A stretch of DNA of 23,848 nt from Nitrospirota bacterium (GTDB lineage Bacteria; Nitrospirota_A; Leptospirillia; Leptospirillales; Leptospirillaceae): NCBI GenBank assembly GCA_021844645.1, contig JAKBTA010000013.1, positions 1 to 23,848 on the forward strand, in the 5' to 3' direction. The notes under the pieces were generated by a model, which worked only from the letters and a program-made list of their open reading frames with translations, did not search any database and was not told the DNA's origin. Of this stretch, positions 7,582-15,259 are shown one piece after another. Each line of letters begins with the position of its first letter. Within the stretch, counting starts at the first letter, position 1. Made by a program: the position numbers and the translations under genes.

Positions 7582-10001
7582 TGAGATTTCTTTCCATGTG
7601 GGGACAAGGCAGCTTTCTTCCCTTTTCCGATCTTAAAACACTCCCCGAAAATATCATCAATATGGGAAACAAGAACAATTGTCAGATCATTCTTGACCTC
7701 TTCCGGGATCTCCAGAAGATCTTTCTCGTTTTTTGCGGGAATAAAGACTTTTTTGATGCCTGCCTCCCGGGCACCAATCAGCTTCTCCTTGATTCCGCCG
7801 ACGGGCAGGACCCTTCCGGAAAGAGCAATTTCTCCTGTCATCGCAAGCGTTTCAGGAACAGGGATTCCGGTGACGAGAGAGACGATTGCAACAGCAATCG
7901 TAATCCCCGCCGAAGGACCATCTTTCGGAATGGCACCTCCTGGCACATGGACATGAATCTCATTTTTCGTAAAAAAGTTCGATTCGATTCCCAACCGCCC
8001 AATTCTTGACTGCACAACTGAAAAGGCGGTTCTCGCCGACTCCTTCATGACATCCCCGAGATGTCCGGTCAGGATGAACCCCTTTGATCCCTCGATGGCC
8101 AGCGTTTCAATAAAAAGCACATCTCCCCCGTTCGGAGTCCAGGCCAATCCGGTCGCAACCCCGGGAGGAGCCTTGTCCAGAAGATGTTCCGGTTCAACAT
8201 ATTCATTTCCAAGATAGGTGGAAATGGATTTTGGCGTAATGATCACCTTTCTCTTCCGTGACATTTCAGAACGAACTCTCACGACCTTTCGGAGAAGTGT
8301 TGCGATTTTCCGGTCAAGTGTTCTGACCCCGGCTTCACGGGTAAACTCCCTAATCAGACGAACCAGGGCCGGATCATCAAATCGGAATTCGAAAGGATCG
8401 ATCCCAAGCTCTTTCATCACACGCGGGATCAGATACTGCCGTGCAATATGCCTCTTCTCCTCCCATGTGTAGCCGGCAAGCCTGATGATTTCCATCCGGT
8501 CAAGCAACGGGGGAGGAATAGTCTGAAAGACATTGGCCGTCGCAATAAAAAAGACTTCGGACAGATCGAAGGGGAGATCAAGGTAGTGATCCCGAAAATC
8601 CTTGTTCTGGGAGGCATCAAGGACTTCCAGAAGGGCCGAGGCTGGATCGCCTCGCTGATCAGCCCCGAGCTTGTCGATCTCATCCAGCATGAAAACAGGA
8701 TTATGTGTTCCGGCCTTTCTCATCCCCTGGATAATCCTGCCGGGCATCGCCCCGACATAGGTCCGTCGATGTCCCCTGATCTCGGAGTCATCTCTCACGC
8801 CTCCCAGAGAGACACGCACAAAAGCCCGACCCATCGCACGGGCGATGGACTGTCCCAATGTTGTCTTGCCAACGCCTGGTGGCCCAATAAAGCACAGAAC
8901 CGGTCCCCTGTTCTTTCCCTTTGCACGGAGGTGAACCGCCAGCTCATCCAGGATCCTGTCCTTTACCTTTTCGATCCCATAATGATCTTCATCAAGGATT
9001 TGCTGGGCCTTTTCGATGGAGAAATGGTCAGTGGCCGTCCTGGCCCAAGGAAGATCAAGAACAACATCAAGATATGTGCGGATCACTCCGGCCTCCTGGG
9101 ACTGTCCGTTACCCGAACGAACCAGACGGTCGAGTTCCCGGTTAACTTCACGCAGAACCTCTGGAGGGAGCTGGCTTTTTGCTATTTTTTCCCGGTAACG
9201 GACGATGTCCTCATCACCCTCCTCACCATCACCAAGCTCTTTCTGAATTGCCCTGACCTGTTCGCGAAGGAAAAAATCCCGCTGACTTTTCTGGACATCG
9301 TCCTGAATTTTGGCCTTTATTTTTCCACCCAGCTCAAGAAGCTCTATTTCTCTTTCCAGGTAGGTGGACAGATTGGTCAATTTGGCCTCGGCCGAATCAA
9401 TCTCAAGAATTTTCTGGCGATCATCTACCGGCAACTTCAGAAACGTCACGACAAGATAGGCAAGGTGATGTGGGTTATCGATATTAAGTGCCATTGTCTC
9501 AAACTCATCGGGAAGATAGGGAGCAAGTCCCGCCAACTGCTTGACCTGTCCAAGGATCAGGCGCATCAGGGCTTCGGTTTCCACCGAACGATCGGGTGAC
9601 TCGGGAGCAGGATGGACCTTTACGCGAAGAACGGGGTCTGTCTGGAGGATGTCATCGATTTTAACCCTGCGGATCCCCTGGACCATGATGGCGACCCCCC
9701 CTGCCGGAATTCTGAGGAGTTTGTGGATAAGAACCATCGTGCCAATTTCATGGAGATCCCCGAGAGTCACCGGAGGATGACCCGTCGAATCATCCCCGGT
9801 ACTCTCGGCCTCCTCTTTTCCAGAGTTTCTGGCCGTTACACAGATCAGTGTCTTCGGCTCCCGGTTCATCGCATCATCGATCGCGGCCAGATCCATGGGA
9901 TGATGAAAAGCCAGCGATGTCAATATATGTGGAAAAACAACCGAATCCTGCAAAATGACCAAAGGGGATTCGCCAGGTGTCCGGACCTGTTCCTCAACCA
10001 T
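7578..10001 (-). CDS. lon: ATP-dependent Lon protease (S16)
   Basis: Lon is a cytoplasmic homo-oligomeric AAA+ serine protease that degrades misfolded and regulatory proteins. The 807-residue protein has the N-terminal LAN substrate-binding domain (about 10-205), a coiled-coil linker (about 210-300), the AAA+ module with Walker A GPPGVGKT (373-380) and Walker B VFMLDE (436-441), and a proteolytic domain. The Ser-Lys dyad is S697 in KDGPSAG and K740 in GGIKEKLIG. The start is ATG at 10001 with GGGGAGG about 9 nt upstream. It overlaps the end of hsp20 by 8 bp and the start of nth by 4 bp, so the three genes form one operon. Compared with E. coli Lon the N-domain carries an extra acidic/Ser-Thr-rich loop near residues 59-78. 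Confidence 0.98.
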   Translation of the reverse strand: MVEEQVRTPGESPLVILQDSVVFPHILTSLAFHHPMDLAAIDDAMNREPKTLICVTARNSGKEEAESTGDDSTGHPPVTLGDLHEIGTMVLIHKLLRIPAGGVAIMVQGIRRVKIDDILQTDPVLRVKVHPAPESPDRSVETEALMRLILGQVKQLAGLAPYLPDEFETMALNIDNPHHLAYLVVTFLKLPVDDRQKILEIDSAEAKLTNLSTYLEREIELLELGGKIKAKIQDDVQKSQRDFFLREQVRAIQKELGDGEEGDEDIVRYREKIAKSQLPPEVLREVNRELDRLVRSGNGQSQEAGVIRTYLDVVLDLPWARTATDHFSIEKAQQILDEDHYGIEKVKDRILDELAVHLRAKGKNRGPVLCFIGPPGVGKTTLGQSIARAMGRAFVRVSLGGVRDDSEIRGHRRTYVGAMPGRIIQGMRKAGTHNPVFMLDEIDKLGADQRGDPASALLEVLDASQNKDFRDHYLDLPFDLSEVFFIATANVFQTIPPPLLDRMEIIRLAGYTWEEKRHIARQYLIPRVMKELGIDPFEFRFDDPALVRLIREFTREAGVRTLDRKIATLLRKVVRVRSEMSRKRKVIITPKSISTYLGNEYVEPEHLLDKAPPGVATGLAWTPNGGDVLFIETLAIEGSKGFILTGHLGDVMKESARTAFSVVQSRIGRLGIESNFFTKNEIHVHVPGGAIPKDGPSAGITIAVAIVSLVTGIPVPETLAMTGEIALSGRVLPVGGIKEKLIGAREAGIKKVFIPAKNEKDLLEIPEEVKNDLTIVLVSHIDDIFGECFKIGKGKKAALSPHGKKSQ

Positions 10002-10452
10002 TCTTCACTTCCTCCCCGTCGGTGACCTGAACCGTAAGAATCTGCCTTGGCGGGCGCCTTTTCACAATGACTCTCAAAAAACCAAGAGAGTATTCAGCAC
10101 GGACACTCTGTGGGTCCAGCCCTTCCGGCAACAAAAATGCCCTTTCAAACTCCCCGTAGTTGATCTCCATCTGAAGATAGTTCTTTTTCTTCTGGGGTGC
10201 ATAACTCTTTGACTCATCCTTTCGCACCCCCCTGACCAGTAACCGGTTGCCATCCATTCCAATCGATATCTCTTCCTTCGGGACCCCGGCAAGTTCAATT
10301 TTGATGACAACCTCGCCTTCGGTTTCATAGATATCAGTCATCGGCTGCCACCTGGGCTCTCCGGATGAGCGAAAAACGATTTCAGGAGTGAGTCCCCTTG
10401 AAAGGGCTCCGGCCAACTGCAAAAAAAGAGTATCAATATCATGTGGCTTCAT
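9994..10452 (-). CDS. Small heat-shock protein, Hsp20 / alpha-crystallin family
   Basis: This is an ATP-independent holdase chaperone expected to keep unfolding proteins soluble in the cytoplasm. The 152-residue protein has a variable N-terminal arm (1-40), then an alpha-crystallin domain starting near PMTDIYETEGEVVIKIELAGV. The domain signature A-x-L-P...G-V-L appears as FLLPEGLD followed by EYSLGFLRVIVKR, with Phe replacing the usual Val. A short C-terminal tail ends EEVKNG. The final codons overlap the lon start by 8 bp, linking holdase and protease expression. No strong Shine-Dalgarno sequence precedes the ATG at 10452; the nearest purine-rich stretch is about 19 nt upstream, so the start is less certain. 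The long structured region upstream (10453-10986) may hold its regulatory elements. Confidence 0.92.
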   Translation of the reverse strand: MKPHDIDTLFLQLAGALSRGLTPEIVFRSSGEPRWQPMTDIYETEGEVVIKIELAGVPKEEISIGMDGNRLLVRGVRKDESKSYAPQKKKNYLQMEINYGEFERAFLLPEGLDPQSVRAEYSLGFLRVIVKRRPPRQILTVQVTDGEEVKNG

Positions 10453-10483
10453 CTGTGTTTAGCGCAGGATGCCTTTCCTTGAC

Positions 10484-10501
10484 GTTTCCTGCCAGGGAAA
10501 C
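10484..10501. repeat. Small inverted repeat upstream of hsp20
   Basis: GTTTCC (10484-10489) and GGAAAC (10496-10501) form a 6-bp stem with a 6-nt loop, about 32-50 bp upstream of the hsp20 ATG. In the transcript this would be a small hairpin in the leader. It could contribute to a thermosensitive leader or be chance. Confidence 0.35.
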
Positions 10502-10543
10502 AGGAAAAATGCGCTACTCCTTTCTTCTGCTGGATGGTTGTCG

Positions 10544-10813
10544 TCATGTTCTTCCGTGACCTGGCATGCATTCCATGGAAAAAGCACTGTCCGGGGAGAC
10601 CCTTGAGAATCCCGAGGGATTCTCCGCAAGAAAAGTGGCGGGAGATGACCAGGAGAGCCAATCAGAAAAACGGGCCCTCGACCTGTTGAGAAGCTTTATC
10701 GCCTGAAATGCTGCCGGAGCCGATAGCGCTCCCGGGATTGCGGCAAGCACACGAAATATCTCCACTACCTCCTCTGTCCGGTCTATCCCGCCAAATCCGG
10801 TTACAAGCACCAA
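10544..10813 (-). CDS. Doubtful small ORF, unknown function
   Basis: I do not recognise this protein. The reverse-strand frame is open from a TGA near 10889 down to 10544. Possible starts are TTG at 10867 (no Shine-Dalgarno sequence) or TTG at 10813, which has AAGGAG about 8 nt upstream and gives an 89-residue protein beginning MVLVTGFGGIDRTEEVVEIF. The first half reads like a protein: a hydrophobic strand, a glycine turn, then a helix-forming EEVVEIFRVLAAIPGAL segment. The second half is Ser/Pro-rich and less convincing. Between the TGA and the second TTG, the same frame encodes CKRC and VVFKEGEP, faintly like the N-terminus of family-4 uracil-DNA glycosylases, so a decayed gene is possible. 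A 20-bp palindrome inside the frame (10605-10624) argues for a regulatory role instead. Confidence 0.3.
   Translation of the reverse strand: MVLVTGFGGIDRTEEVVEIFRVLAAIPGALSAPAAFQAIKLLNRSRARFSDWLSWSSPATFLAENPSGFSRVSPDSAFSMECMPGHGRT
10605..10624. repeat. 20-bp near-perfect palindrome upstream of hsp20-lon-nth
   Basis: GAGAATCCC (10605-10613) and GGGATTCTC (10616-10624) are perfect 9-bp arms around a 2-bp centre. The compact dyad symmetry is typical of a repressor operator. As RNA it would fold as an 8-bp stem with a tetraloop. No U-run follows on either strand, so a terminator is unlikely. Confidence 0.5.
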
Positions 10814-10908
10814 GCACGGCTCTCCTTCCTTGAAGACCACGTCTCGATAGAGATCTTGGTGCCACAAGGAACATCGCTTGCAAAAAGAAGATCAACTCGC
10901 CTGACCAG

Positions 10909-10946
10909 AGAGACCTGTTGCCGGACCTGCCCTGCAACAGGTCTCT
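10909..10946. repeat. 13-bp perfect inverted repeat downstream of the ligase gene
   Basis: AGAGACCTGTTGC (10909-10921) and its exact complement (10934-10946) flank a 12-nt loop, about 40 bp past the ligase stop on the reverse strand. This is strong enough to form a stable RNA hairpin at the 3' end of the ligase transcript. The T-rich tract on that strand only comes about 20 nt later, so it is not a canonical intrinsic terminator. It may be an mRNA-stabilising hairpin, a weak terminator or a protein-binding site. Confidence 0.55.
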
Positions 10947-10986
10947 GTTCAGAAAAGGGTCATTGCTCGTTAATTGCTACCGTAAA

Positions 10987-12850
10987 TCACTCCAGGGGAG
11001 AAGAAGTCTTTTCCTCTGACGATCTCCTGGAGAGGTTTCTCTGCAAATCAAACAGGGAGACAATTTCAGAAACTTCCGTGGCATCTTCCGGCTTTTTATC
11101 GGCACGCACAAAAGATACCATCCGGGGAAAGCGAAGGGCATACCCTTCCATCTGGCCCCCGGAGGAAAATGCCCCCCCCCCTGCCACAGGCATGCATGGT
11201 GGAACGACTGATTTCATCAGCCCTGACCGTCACAACAAACCTGGGAAGGACCCAGAAGTCGGGAACAATGTCACTCACAACATCCACAGGACGATCCGGG
11301 ACAACACTCTCCCTCAACATTTCGGCAAGCATCATCCACTTCTCTTCGGTCAACCCGGATCCAATACGGGCAATAGAGGGAAAGGTCCCGGACTCGCGAT
11401 CCCGAACAGCGGCCAGAATGGCCCCGATACCCAGCTTGAGCCTTTGCCCCTTTCCCAAAAAGTAACCAATGATAACGAGATCCAGTGTATCTGAAACTTT
11501 TCCCTGGTAACTCTTCTTAAGCTTGATCCAGTTAAAATTTCTTGATCCCGCAGTATAGTTTCCGTCCAGACGCTTCGCAATAATCCCCTCGAAGCCCTCT
11601 TCAAGCACTTCCTCAAAAAACTCATTCACTTCGGAAGCATCCCCGGTAAAAATCAGTCGGGAAGAACCAATAACTCCCTGTGGTGGTCTCTCCACGTCTT
11701 CAATGGCAAACTGTTCTGCCCCAAAGATGGCTTCAACCTCAGCCCGCCGCTCGATAAAAGGACGATCCATCCATGAAACTCCGTCAAGGAAGAGCAGGTC
11801 AAAAACCAGAAGCCGCAAAGGGATCTCCATGGATTTTTCCAGAACATTATGTTTTCTCTTTCGGGTAATCGTGACCTGAAAAGGCTGATATGTTCCCGAT
11901 TCGGGATCAATCCCCAGAGCTTCTCCCTCAAAGATGGCACTTCGGTTACCAAAAATTTCTTTTGTGGCTCGAACAATCTCCGGAAACATGGAGGTCATCA
12001 AATCAAGATTCCTTGAAAAGATTTCGACCTTTCCGGAAATGATATGGATCTGGCATCTGAAACCGTCATACTTGCTCTCGATAGCACATCGTCCGATCTT
12101 GGCAATGATCTCTTCCCCGGAAGACAGACGCTCACATAACGCAACCCTTATCGGAAAGCCGGGAGAAGGAGTCAGAGAAGACAGGCTTTCCAACCCGCCC
12201 TGCTTAATCTTTGTCCCAACAAGACCAAGATCCGAGCAAATATTATAAGCTTTCTCAACGATTGTTTTTGCATTTCTGCCGCCACCTGAAACAGCCAGTG
12301 CCTCGATAATGGTTGAATCACCGGCCCCAAGACGCAGTTTTCCCATGACGAATCGCGCAACAAAACGGGCCGACAATGGCGACAGCCTGGAAAAAAGGCT
12401 TGCAAGCTCGCCTACCTTGTCAAGTTGCGAACCTTCCCCTTCCATCCTTGACAGCCGCTCAAGAATCCTGAACACTTCAAGAAAAGACAGCTTTGAGGGT
12501 CCGTTTCGGGACAGGACCTCCTGCGCGAGGGCTCCCGGATCCCCATAATGAGCAAGCATCACATCAAGGGATTTCTCCATCCGCTTGGCTTCCTCAGGAG
12601 AGAGTTCAGAAAACGGCTTCTGTGTCTTAACCTCCGAAAGAGAGCGGATCAGAAGCCTTGAAGCCATTCCCATGGGCCCCCCAAGAAAGGGAGGCGAGAG
12701 CTGTCCCTGCACGACATATACAAGCGGAGATATTTCTTCCTCATCGCAGCGGATGAAAAGATTTCCAAGGATTCCGGCCAGTTCGGTTCTGCCCTTGGTC
12801 CCCTCCATCTTGAGAAACTCTTCACTGACCTCATCAACTGAAAAGCCCAC
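10987..12850 (-). CDS. Archaeal/eukaryotic-type ATP-dependent DNA ligase, frame broken by a G10 run
   Basis: Ligase of the archaeal Lig/LIG1 type, sealing nicks with ATP. It has the N-terminal DNA-binding domain (about 1-230), motif I ESKYDGFR with the adenylated Lys near residue 260, motif III FEGEALGID, motif IIIa LLVFDLLFLDG, motif IV EGIIAK and motif V WIKLKKSY. The frame from 12850 would end at 11096 with an unrelated tail. After a run of ten G (coding strand; 11172-11181) a different frame continues GYALRFPRMVSF and DKKPEDA (motif VI) to a TGA at 10987. Removing one G gives one 620-residue ligase. The GTG start at 12850 has GGAGG 5 nt upstream and gives VGFSVDEVSEEF, close to archaeal N-termini; a TTG at 12901 has no Shine-Dalgarno sequence. 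The break is either a homopolymer sequencing error or a real length-variable tract. Confidence 0.88.
11172..11181 (-). repeat. Homopolymer run of ten G in the ligase coding strand
   Basis: Ten consecutive C on the plus strand lie exactly where the ligase changes reading frame. Nine G (or twelve) would join the DEISRSTMHACG frame to the motif VI frame; ten G terminates the protein at 11096 after an unrelated tail. Confidence 0.95.
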
Positions 12851-12906
12851 GCATACCTCCGTCACACTGAAGTGAGAATTTTTTTCGCCTTCATCCTCCA
12901 AAAAGG

Positions 12907-12914
12907 AGTATACT
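12907..12914. promoter_or_regulatory. Palindromic AGTATACT, candidate bidirectional -10 element
   Basis: AGTATACT is its own reverse complement, so TATACT (five of six matches to the -10 consensus) is presented on both strands of the gap between the divergent ligase (12850) and the secreted-protein gene (13060). No good -35 hexamer is visible 17 bp from it in either direction. It is a candidate only. Confidence 0.3.
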
Positions 12915-12960
12915 TAAAACAACAGGGGAAAAGGGAACTATTCATACATCTGTAAATGGA

Positions 12961-12988
12961 GGCCCTCCGGGATGGCAGTGCCGGGGGC
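12961..12988 (+). other. GC-rich stem-loop in the leader of the secreted-protein gene
   Basis: GCCCTCCGG pairs with CCGGGGGC through eight base pairs with a single bulged T and a loop of about 10 nt. It lies about 75-100 bp upstream of the ATG at 13060. No T-run follows, so it is not an obvious terminator; it may be leader structure. I could not match it to a known riboswitch class. Confidence 0.3.
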
Positions 12989-13059
12989 TTTGGTTGTCCG
13001 GGTGAAGGTACGTTTTTTCGGAGGTTATCCCCATATTGGGTAGAACAGTGAGGTACTCC

Positions 13060-13500
13060 ATGTTCAGGAAGTCTGTTGACGGCCACTGGAACGTTGTCTC
13101 ATTCATCTTCATTGTTTCCCTTTTCGCCGGGGTGCTTTTTCTGGGGGGTGTAAGCCATGCCGCCCAAGGCGATGCACCATCATCAACCAAACACTCCCGA
13201 GCGCAAAGCGAAAAACAAAAGATCCGACAGGAGATGGCTCCGGTCAACCCGACGCCGCTGGGACTTGAGCCAATGGGATCCGGACCTGAGAAGGCCCCGA
13301 CAAATTCCCAGCTGCAGTCGGAAGGAACGATGGACAGGGTTCTGCACCATCTTCTGGGTGGCCCTGCGGCATCCGGCGCCTATACCCCCCCACCCTCACA
13401 GGGAACGACAACAGCAGGTGGCGTCCCTGGAGGAAACTGGCCCGGGAACTGGTGGATCGAAGGTCAGGGAGGAGGGTTCAACCCCAACACCTCCCATTAG
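13060..13500 (+). CDS. Small secreted Pro/Gly-rich protein of unknown function
   Basis: I do not recognise a family. The 146-residue protein has a signal peptide: a positively charged start MFRKSVDGHW, a hydrophobic core VVSFIFIVSLFAGVLFLGG (about 12-30), and a cleavage site near SHAA-QG (about residue 35). The mature part is hydrophilic, contains no cysteine and ends in a low-complexity Gly/Pro/Trp/Asn segment (PPPSQGTTTAGG, NWPGNWWIEGQGGG). The ATG at 13060 is preceded by GAGG with 7-nt spacing; an in-frame TTG at 13036 gives a longer form that I reject. It is 61 bp upstream of lnt on the same strand and may share its transcript. The lack of a lipobox Cys means it is not itself a lipoprotein, so a functional tie to Lnt is not implied. 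Confidence 0.7.
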   Translation: MFRKSVDGHWNVVSFIFIVSLFAGVLFLGGVSHAAQGDAPSSTKHSRAQSEKQKIRQEMAPVNPTPLGLEPMGSGPEKAPTNSQLQSEGTMDRVLHHLLGGPAASGAYTPPPSQGTTTAGGVPGGNWPGNWWIEGQGGGFNPNTSH

Positions 13501-13561
13501 GACGGCCTCGGAAAACATACAAGTCAAGGATGCAGCTCGACATACCTCATGACCGTTGTTG

Positions 13562-15259
13562 ATGCAACAAAAATCACTGGGAGAAGCTCTGACCACAGAT
13601 AGGGAAAAGTCCTCCCGTAGAGGGTGGCTTTCTTTTTTTTCAGCCATTGGAAATCACTGGGGAGAAGTTCTGCTTTTTGCGCTGTCGGGCTTTCTTCTTG
13701 GACTTTTCTTTATTCCTGACCGGGTCTCTCCGCCGCTTCTTGCATTACTTCCGCTCGTGTTCATCCCCCTGTTCTTACCAGAAAAACGGAGTCAGGGAAT
13801 GTCTTTTTTCCTCGGATGGACATTCGGAACAGCGGAAGCAATCACCAGCCTTTGGTGGGTTGTCCCGACCATTGAACATTTTGGACATCTCCCCTTCTCC
13901 CTGTCGTTTCTCTCCCTTTTTCTGCTTTCATCCTATCTGGGACTTTTTACAGGTTTTTTTCAGTCAGGCATCGACCTTTGGAAAAGAAAAGGATCATCCG
14001 TCCTCTCCAATGCCGCCATTTTACCCCTTTTTGGGGCATGTCTCTGGGTTATCACGGAGGTACTCAGGTCCGAACTCTTTACCGGATTTCCGCTCAACCC
14101 CCTTGGAGACCTAGTCTGGGGGGAAAAGCTTCTGCTCCCCGACGTATCGATACTCGGCGCCACAGGGATTTCTTTTGCAACTATTTTCATTTCCGGACTT
14201 TTCTGTGAAAGCATTGCGCCTCTTCTCAGAAAAGTCTCTGGAGGACGCCTCTGGAAGGACGTTCAGCCCAAATACCTTTCTTCCATTTTTTTTCTTTTTC
14301 TGACGATTTCCTCGCTTCTCATTTCAGGAGAGGTTCTCGGGAACAAATCAGGGAGTTCCCCAATACCCTCGATAAAGGTCGGAATCATTCAGGGGAATAT
14401 CCCCCAGGATCAAAAGTGGACCTCCCAATATCTGAAAGACATTCTCAAAACCTATCATGAGCTTTCAGAACAGGCTCTGGCACAAGGGGCAAAAATCCTT
14501 GTCTGGCCTGAAACGGCAGTTCCTGTCGTAATCGACTCCCCTCCACGATCCGTCGCCTCTGACCTGAAAAAAGCACTGGAGCTTCCTGTTCCACTCGTTA
14601 CCGGAACAATAGGGCTTGTCCGGGGAAAGGATCGTTTTGATTACTCCTTTTCAAACGATGCCATCATCAGATCCCAAACAGGACAAACGCTCGGAAGCTA
14701 TACAAAAATGCACCTCGTCCCGTTTGGTGAATACATTCCCTTTCCATCGATCTTCGGCTGGCTCAGAAACTTAACCGGGATCGCAGGCGACCTTGTTCCA
14801 GGCAAACAGCAGAAACTGTTTACCCCATTCAGCAACGCCCCATACCGGTCCACGTCGGCGAATAACGGCAGCAGTATCCGGGTCGGACCGGTCATATGCT
14901 ACGAGGCCATGTATCCGTCTCTTGTACACCAGCTTGTCCTCAATGGAGCAAATATGCTCGTTGTCATCACTGATGATGCCTGGTATGGAAAAACGGCGGC
15001 ATCCCACCAGCTCTACCAGCAAACCATGATGCGTGCAGTCGAGGAAGGTGTTCCAATGGTGAGAGCTGCCAACAGCGGGTATTCGGGAGCAATATCGGGA
15101 GAGGGCAGACTGCTCCGGACAAGTGGAAGATTTACAAAAGAGTCCATTGTGGTAACGGTTCCACTCGACAGCCACCCAACATTTTACCAGAAGCACGGAG
15201 AGTGGATATTTCGTCTCTCCCTCCTCATCTTTCTTTTTCTTCTTGCAATCAGGATTTGA
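13562..15259 (+). CDS. lnt: Apolipoprotein N-acyltransferase
   Basis: Lnt is an inner-membrane enzyme that adds the third acyl chain to the N-terminal Cys of lipoproteins, the last maturation step in diderm bacteria. The 565-residue protein has several membrane segments (about 37-75, 83-133, 152-168, 195-220, 243-258) followed by a periplasmic carbon-nitrogen hydrolase domain (about 272-545) and a last membrane helix at the C-terminus. The Glu-Lys-Cys triad is visible: E317 in VWPETAVP, K382 in YTKMHLVPFGEY and C446 in GPVICYEAMYP. The ATG at 13562 follows two in-frame TTG codons (13556, 13559) directly after an in-frame TGA. None has a clear Shine-Dalgarno sequence, so the start is approximate to within two codons. 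Confidence 0.95.
   Translation: MQQKSLGEALTTDREKSSRRGWLSFFSAIGNHWGEVLLFALSGFLLGLFFIPDRVSPPLLALLPLVFIPLFLPEKRSQGMSFFLGWTFGTAEAITSLWWVVPTIEHFGHLPFSLSFLSLFLLSSYLGLFTGFFQSGIDLWKRKGSSVLSNAAILPLFGACLWVITEVLRSELFTGFPLNPLGDLVWGEKLLLPDVSILGATGISFATIFISGLFCESIAPLLRKVSGGRLWKDVQPKYLSSIFFLFLTISSLLISGEVLGNKSGSSPIPSIKVGIIQGNIPQDQKWTSQYLKDILKTYHELSEQALAQGAKILVWPETAVPVVIDSPPRSVASDLKKALELPVPLVTGTIGLVRGKDRFDYSFSNDAIIRSQTGQTLGSYTKMHLVPFGEYIPFPSIFGWLRNLTGIAGDLVPGKQQKLFTPFSNAPYRSTSANNGSSIRVGPVICYEAMYPSLVHQLVLNGANMLVVITDDAWYGKTAASHQLYQQTMMRAVEEGVPMVRAANSGYSGAISGEGRLLRTSGRFTKESIVVTVPLDSHPTFYQKHGEWIFRLSLLIFLFLLAIRI

Larger units (their letters stand above)
10453..10986. other. 534-bp gap between ligase and hsp20 with several inverted repeats
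   Basis: No confidently recognised gene lies here. On either strand I see three inverted repeats: a 13-bp perfect stem (10909-10921 with 10934-10946), a 9-bp stem with only 2 bp between the arms (10605-10624), and a 6-bp stem (10484-10489 with 10496-10501). A reverse-strand ORF without recognised homology (10544-10867) covers much of it. The gap is the upstream region of the hsp20-lon-nth operon, so it probably contains that operon's promoter and leader. I found no clear CIRCE element or sigma32-type promoter. Confidence 0.5.

Noticed and set aside
8448..9599. 383-codon plus-strand frame opposite lon
   Set aside because: It is antisense to the well-conserved Lon AAA+ region; no recognisable protein features or start signal.
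11096..11181. C-terminal tail of the ligase in the unshifted frame as a genuine end
   Set aside because: The tail has no family resemblance, while the shifted frame encodes the conserved motif VI; the tail is an artefact of the G10 run.
10856..11494. 212-codon plus-strand frame across the ligase 3' end
   Set aside because: Antisense to ligase motifs IV-VI; low-complexity and without recognisable features.
12955..13020. Resemblance of the leader upstream of 13060 to a cyclic-di-GMP riboswitch
   Set aside because: Only short fragments are similar and on the wrong strand; the core pairing and conserved positions are not present.
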